Origin: an uncultured Myxococcales bacterium
GTDB taxonomy: Bacteria; Myxococcota_A; Polyangia; Polyangiales; Polyangiaceae
Reading direction: 5' to 3'
Length of the DNA stretch: 17,225 nucleotides
NCBI GenBank assembly: GCA_937998045.1
Contig: CALKVG010000531.1
Location: 1-17,225 of the forward strand
Positions within the stretch are counted from its first letter, which is position 1. Each line of letters begins with the position of its first letter. The notes beneath the pieces are model-generated. The model saw only the letters and a program-made list of their open reading frames with translations. It ran no database searches and had not been told where the DNA came from. The position numbers and the translations under genes are program-made. Positions 13,691-17,225 of this stretch are shown one piece after another.

Positions 13691-14696
13691 CGCTTTATCT
13701 TGTCGAGGAAGGTACGCAGTGGCATCCCAAGGAGCTTCGCGGCGCGAGTCTTGTTGCCGCCCGTGGCCTCCAGGGCCGCCTGGATGCGCTCGCGTTCGAA
13801 CGATCGCGTCGCTCGGCGAGCGACATGCGGTCACGGGCTGCGGCTGCACGAAGGGCACCGCCTCGGCCGACGAGTGGAAGGAGCCCGCCAGCCCGGAGGT
13901 CAGCAGCTCCGGATCTACGGCACCCCCCTCGGCGACGGCAGCTACGTACTCCATGAGGTTCTTCAACTCGCGGACGTTGCCCGGCCAGTCGTGCTCGTGG
14001 AGCCGCGCTCTCGCGCGCTCGGTGATCGAGAGCGGCGTCCGCCCTGCGCTCCGTCGCGCGTCGTCCAGGAAGCGCTGCGCCAGGACCGCAAGCTCGCGCT
14101 GTCGCGCGCGCAGCGGCCGGATGTGCACGACGCCCGCGCTGAGCCGGTAGTAGAGATCCTGTCGAAACCGGCCAGCCGTAACTTCGGAGAGGAGGTTCCT
14201 GTGCGTGGCCGATAAGACGCGGACGTCGACCGCAATTTCGCGTATCGACCCCAGCCTGCACGCGGCGATTCTCGAGCACGCGAAGAAGCTTCGCCTGAAC
14301 GGTGACCGAAAGATCGCCGATCTCGTCGAGGAAGATCGTGCCCCCCTGCGCGATCTCGAAGAGTCCGGGCTTTGCCGTTACGGCGCCCGAGAACGCGCCG
14401 CGCTCGTAGCCAAAGAGTTCGCTCTCGGCGATGGTCTCCGGGAGGGCCGCGCAGTTGATACTGACCATCGGCCCTTCGCGTCGCGTCGACCAAGCATGCA
14501 GCGCGCGGGCGGCGAGCTCCTTGCCCGTTCCGGTTTCGCCCATCATGAGGACCGAGAGGTGGCTGGCGGCCAAGCGCTCGAGCAGCGCGTACGCGTGGTG
14601 CATGCACGGATCTTCCAGGACGACGCTCACGCCATCGAGATCGAAGACACGCCCGGCGAATGCCTGCAGCGCTCCCCGCGACGGTCGACCGGTCAT
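13675..14696 (-). pseudogene. Sigma-54-dependent activator, disrupted by two frameshifts
   Basis: The product would be a sigma-54 activator (AAA+ ATPase plus Fis-type helix-turn-helix, about 340 residues) without a receiver domain. The first frame (ATG 14696, GGGAGG upstream) gives 147 residues with Walker A GETGTGK (53-59), GAFSGA (100-105) in place of GAFTGA, and Walker B IFLDE. At 14255 it leaves frame. The second frame continues LGSIREIAVDVRVLSATHRN, GRFRQDLYYRL and WPGNVRELKN. Between about 13831 and 13801 it shifts again. The third frame gives FERERIQAALEATGG, NKTRAAKLLGMPLRTFLDKI, stop at 13675. Both shifts fit +1 or -2 changes. As read, helix-turn-helix and ATPase are unlinked, so the gene looks dead unless the sequence is wrong. 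Confidence 0.82.
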
Positions 14697-15149
14697 CGTG
14701 GTCCTCCCGCGCTCAGGCACCGATACTCCTGCAGTCACCGGCGTGCGTGCGTGGTTCATTGGCGGTTCCGGTACGCACGACACGCGCCAGAGTGGGCGCC
14801 GCGGAACCGCGCGAGATCGCGTGCGCCGTCTTCTGCTCGCGTGCCCGCCCCCGCCCGATGGACGCTATGGGTCGCAGGCGCGACCCATTTGGCCGCGGCC
14901 AGCAACCTTCGATGTCACTGGGGAGGCGGCGGGAAGCCTTGCACCGCCACGACGTGCCCGCCGACGTTGCCGCGCCGCCGAAACGAACGCTCCGGCGGAC
15001 GGCCATCCGGAAAGCACGTAGGTTCGCATGCCGGTTACGTCGGCCGCGACCCGGTGGGGGGGCAGAATAATTTTAGGGTGGCCTACGGCCGAGCGCGAGT
15101 CGCGTGCGGATTCGTTCATAGAATCCTCGGGCGCCGGCCAATAAGGAGC
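14697..15149. other. Divergent intergenic region between the activator and a lipoprotein gene
   Basis: No convincing gene is seen in these 453 bases; the open frames on both strands are Arg/Ala-rich shadows. It contains the perfect hairpin at 14867-14888 and a 12-bp palindrome, TGGCCGCGGCCA, at 14890-14901. It also holds an AT-rich patch, AATAATTTTA, at 15066-15075, which could be part of a promoter for the downstream lipoprotein gene. I find no -24/-12 site with correct spacing. Confidence 0.5.
14867..14888. promoter_or_regulatory. Perfect 9-bp inverted repeat (hairpin or operator)
   Basis: ATGGGTCGC (14867-14875) and GCGACCCAT (14880-14888) are separated by four bases and followed by TT. 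A second palindrome (14890-14901) is adjacent. It lies in the upstream region of the activator gene, so an operator or a small hairpin are both possible. The short T-run makes a strong terminator unlikely. Confidence 0.5.
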
Positions 15150-16028
15150 ATGCTCAAGCTCACTTTGGAAGCCCCTGCCCCTCCTTTCCTGCCCGGTTCC
15201 CTTGCCCTTTGCGCGATCCTCGCGGCGTGCGGCGGCAGCACGCTCGTCATCGGCGACACCGACGGCGGCGACGCCGGCGGGGCGGCCTCGTCGAGCTCCG
15301 GCGGAAGCGGCGGCTCGAGCTCCGGTGCCGCGAGCTCCACCTCGAGTGGGGCCAACGGGTCGACGTCGAGCTCCGGCGCGAGCTCTTCGTCGAGTGGCGC
15401 CACCGGTTCCACGTCGAGCTCGGGCGTCTCCGGCTCGAGTTCCTCGGGCGCAACCGGTTCGAGCTCCGGTGGGCCCAGCTCCGGTTCGAGCTCCGGTGGG
15501 CCCAGCTCCAGCTCGAGCTCCGGCTCCCCCACGTGCGTGGACCCGGCTGGGTCCTGCTGCTGCGAGGGGGACATCCAGATGGCGCCTAGCTGCGACGCGA
15601 ACGGTGCGCCCGTCTGCCCCATGGGTTACGGTCTCTACACCGGTCTGCAGTGCTCCTGTCCGCCGGGCGGCAACGGCCCCTGTTGCGGCGCGACGTCCAG
15701 CAGCTCGGGCAGCACGGACGCGTCGCCGGGCAACGACTGCCTCGCGCAGGGCGGCACCTGCCAGTCGAGCGGAACCATCTGCGATTCCGAGATCCCGACG
15801 ACGGTTTGCGGCGATCCGAGCATGTGGATCTGCTGCGTGAGCGCGAACTCGGGCTCGACCTCGAGCGGCGGCGGTTCGGGCTCGACGTCCTCGAGCGGCT
15901 CGAGCTCCGGCGGCGTCGCCTGCGAGTCGTCGACGGGCGGTATGTGCGGCGGGACCACCGGCTGCGTCTGCGCCCCCGGCCTTAGCTGCTCCGGCGCCAC
16001 CCGGACGACCGCGGGGACGTGCCAGTAA
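15150..16028 (+). CDS. Ser/Gly-rich, Cys-rich lipoprotein of unknown function
   Basis: The 292-residue product has a signal segment with lipobox LAAC and lipidated C27. A long Ser/Gly linker (about 46-127) leads to three Cys-rich modules at about 129-179, 197-229 and 258-291. Shorter Ser/Gly linkers (182-190, 233-255) separate them. CVDPAGSCCC, CPMGY and CGGTTGCVCAPGLSC are typical of disulphide-rich surface proteins in Polyangiales-type genomes. AAGGAG is only one base before the ATG, which is unusually close, so the start may be elsewhere. The open frame from 14205 is not gene. The function is unknown. Confidence 0.75.
   Translation: MLKLTLEAPAPPFLPGSLALCAILAACGGSTLVIGDTDGGDAGGAASSSSGGSGGSSSGAASSTSSGANGSTSSSGASSSSSGATGSTSSSGVSGSSSSGATGSSSGGPSSGSSSGGPSSSSSSGSPTCVDPAGSCCCEGDIQMAPSCDANGAPVCPMGYGLYTGLQCSCPPGGNGPCCGATSSSSGSTDASPGNDCLAQGGTCQSSGTICDSEIPTTVCGDPSMWICCVSANSGSTSSGGGSGSTSSSGSSSGGVACESSTGGMCGGTTGCVCAPGLSCSGATRTTAGTCQ
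15454..15507. repeat. Perfect 27-bp tandem duplication in the Ser/Gly linker
   Basis: The unit starts CCGGTTCGAGCTCCGG, ends GGGCCCAGCT, and occurs twice head to tail (15454-15480, 15481-15507). It lies in the Ser/Gly-coding part of the lipoprotein gene, which is built throughout from variants of TCGAGCTCCGG. Being 27 bp, it adds nine residues without changing the frame. Confidence 0.85.
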
Positions 16029-16036
16029 ATTTCCGC

Positions 16037-16930
16037 CTATCCGCGCGTCGCCTTCAGCGTGTTCGCTGCGAAGCCTGCCGCGGCGTCGCACCGCTTCGCG
16101 AGCTCGTTCACGTCGACCTCGTTGAGCGAGGTGTACCGCCCGATCTCGCGCACCTGCTCGACGAGCGCGGCGTGGTTCGACAGTGAGTGCGCGCGGACGG
16201 CGCCGGGGGTCGCGAGGCGTGCGAAGGCCGTCGCGCGGTGGAGAAGCAGCGCGTCCTTCGGCATCGGCGCGCTCGCCTCGATGGCGTCGGCGATCTCCTT
16301 GGGCAAGAGGTGCCGCCGGAGGAGCCTCGCGCCGATGGTGCGCGTCGTCGCGCCGTACCGCTTTGCCTCGAGCTCGTCGCGCGCGGCAGCGGCCCTCGCC
16401 GTCCACGGCCCCTGCGACTGCACCGTGCGGCGCCAGACCTCGACGTAGCCGGCGCCGTCGACGGCGAGGCACGCGAGCGAGCCAACCTCGCACAGGAGGC
16501 CGCACAGGAAGGGCAGGCTGGGCATCACGCCCGGAATGCGCTGCGTGATTGTCGCGGCGATCGACCCGGAGACGGCGCTCGTTCCCTGCAAGTCGATCGA
16601 CACTTCGTCGCGTGTCGCGAACGTCGCGAGGAGCGCCATCGCCCCGGCCATCGTGCGCAGGGCGTCGAGCCCGATGTTGACGAGGGCCTGGCGGAGCTCG
16701 CGAACGGGCGTCGCGGCGCTCGGGCGAAAGGCGGCGCTGTTGGCGACACGGAGCACCTGCGTGGCTAGGGCGGGGTCGGTCGCTACGGCGGTGGCGATGG
16801 CGTCGAGCGGCGCGGTCTCGTCGTTTGCCAGGGCCATCAGGCGCTGCGCGGTGGCCGGAAAAGGACAGATGTCCATCACCCGATCGAGCAACTCGTCTGC
16901 TCCGGGGATGCGACGCTCGAAGTCGTCCAT
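16037..16930 (-). CDS. HDOD-domain signalling protein
   Basis: HDOD domains are catalytically inactive relatives of HD phosphohydrolases and are found in regulatory proteins of motile and gliding bacteria. The 297-residue product opens with DELLDRVMDICPFPATAQRL and LANDETAPLDAIATAVATD. These are followed by PALATQVLRVANSAAF, the HDOD signature (about 15-70). The helical remainder fits the rest of the domain, with the last 90 residues less certain. No partner domain is present. It converges on the lipoprotein gene with only eight bases between the stops. No clear ribosome binding site precedes the ATG at 16930. Confidence 0.88.
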   Translation of the reverse strand: MDDFERRIPGADELLDRVMDICPFPATAQRLMALANDETAPLDAIATAVATDPALATQVLRVANSAAFRPSAATPVRELRQALVNIGLDALRTMAGAMALLATFATRDEVSIDLQGTSAVSGSIAATITQRIPGVMPSLPFLCGLLCEVGSLACLAVDGAGYVEVWRRTVQSQGPWTARAAAARDELEAKRYGATTRTIGARLLRRHLLPKEIADAIEASAPMPKDALLLHRATAFARLATPGAVRAHSLSNHAALVEQVREIGRYTSLNEVDVNELAKRCDAAAGFAANTLKATRG

Positions 16931-16981
16931 ACTTTGGAGAATAGCAGTGGGGCGCGACGGGAATGCGATTTCCGCTCCCGG

Positions 16982-17179
16982 TCAGAAGCTCCCGGTCACG
17001 ACGAGAGGCACGACGAGAGGCACGACGAGAGGCACGACGAGAGGCACGACGAGAGGGACCGCGGCCGGGAGCGGGCCGGGTACCATCCCCATCCCACTCG
17101 CTGCGACGGCGCCGAGTCCCGCACCTCCTCCGCCTCCTCCGAACCTCAGCGCTCCCGTAGGCAACGTGAGGACCTGTAG
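16982..17179 (-). CDS. Possible C-terminal fragment with VPLV repeat, truncated by contig end
   Basis: An open frame without stop runs from the adapter junction to a TGA at 16982. It reads LQVLTLPTGALRF, a Gly-rich stretch, GLGAVAASGMGMVPGPL, then five VPLV repeats and VTGSF. It would be co-directional with the HDOD gene and end 51 bases before it. Any start codon predicted inside the adapter (beginning MYKRQ) is artificial. The opposite strand is also open, so coding status is uncertain. Confidence 0.3.
   Translation of the reverse strand, partial: LQVLTLPTGALRFGGGGGGAGLGAVAASGMGMVPGPLPAAVPLVVPLVVPLVVPLVVPLVVTGSF
16997..17056. repeat. Five perfect 12-bp tandem repeats
   Basis: CACGACGAGAGG occurs five times head to tail, without mismatch. 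The period is a multiple of three and would encode a four-residue repeat on either strand (VPLV on the minus strand). There are no spacers, so it is not a CRISPR array. Copy number in short-read assemblies may be wrong. Confidence 0.9.
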
Positions 17180-17225
17180 CTGTCTCTTATACACATCTCC
17201 GAGCCCACGAGACAGGCAGAAATCT
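17180..17225 (+). other. Illumina Nextera adapter and i7 index (contamination)
   Basis: The 19-base Tn5 mosaic end CTGTCTCTTATACACATCT lies at 17180-17198. CCGAGCCCACGAGAC (17199-17213) is the Nextera read-2 adapter. AGGCAGAA (17214-17221) equals the i7 index N703, and ATCT begins the P7 flow-cell sequence. This is not genomic. Confidence 0.99.

Noticed and set aside
14205..15149. Upstream extension of the Ser/Gly lipoprotein
   Set aside because: It runs through the activator and gap regions without motifs. The lipobox fixes the start near 15150.
16997..17056. CRISPR array
   Set aside because: Units are 12 bp, contiguous and without spacers, and no cas genes are present.
17180..17194. MYKRQ protein start at the contig end
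   Set aside because: It is encoded by the Nextera adapter.
1..17225. tRNA, rRNA, insertion sequence or phage attachment site
   Set aside because: I looked for tRNA-like TTC/cloverleaf arms, transposase motifs and long direct repeats and saw none. The search was by eye, so a weak case could be missed.

Overview
This is one end of a GC-rich bacterial contig. It carries a large block of flagellar genes followed by a mixed accessory tail. Three things point to a deltaproteobacterial-type organism, probably Myxococcota of the Polyangia kind. First, the gene order flgG-flgA-flgH-flgI-flgJ-flgM-flgN-flgK-flgL-csrA-fliW. Second, motAB sits behind an flbD/swrD gene. Third, there are Ser/Gly-rich and Cys-rich lipoproteins of a style common in Polyangiales. 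The taxonomic placement is inference; no marker gene is present. The last 46 bases are an Illumina Nextera adapter plus index, so biological sequence ends at 17179.

Layout. (1) 16-1192, minus strand: flgB-flgC-fliE, the proximal rod and MS-ring adaptor. (2) 1335-4159, plus strand: flbD/swrD-motA-motB, then two translationally coupled or overlapping envelope genes of unknown function (a small secreted barrel-like protein and a Cys-motif lipoprotein). Blocks 1 and 2 are divergent, and the 143 bp between them (with the 5' edge of flgB) hold two back-to-back sigma-54-like sites. (3) 4310-12732, plus strand: distal rod, P ring and L ring (flgG, flgA, flgH, flgI, flgJ), then anti-sigma factor and hook-filament junction genes (flgM, flgN, flgK, flgL), then csrA-fliW, and a tail-anchored protein with an internal duplication. 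A sigma-54-like -24/-12 site next to an 11-bp inverted repeat precedes flgG. A good sigma-28 (FliA) promoter lies in the 3' end of flgJ, just before flgM. (4) 12839-13690, plus strand: a solitary beta-class DNA methyltransferase. (5) 13675-14696, minus strand: a sigma-54 activator (AAA+ and Fis-type helix-turn-helix) split over three frames by two frameshifts. (6) 15150-16028, plus strand: a Ser/Gly-rich, Cys-rich lipoprotein. (7) 16037-16930, minus strand: an HDOD signalling protein. (8) 16982-17179: a possible C-terminal fragment with a VPLV repeat, cut by the adapter.

Together the genes describe a staged flagellar programme. Sigma-54 would drive the rod, ring and stator genes. FlgM would hold sigma-28 until hook completion, and sigma-28 would then boost flgM-flgN-flgK-flgL and possibly csrA-fliW. 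FliW-CsrA would couple flagellin level to translation. No flgF, flgD, flgE, fliC or rpoN/fliA gene is visible here. The best candidates for undescribed biology are the two envelope genes coupled to motAB and the duplicated tail-anchored protein after fliW.
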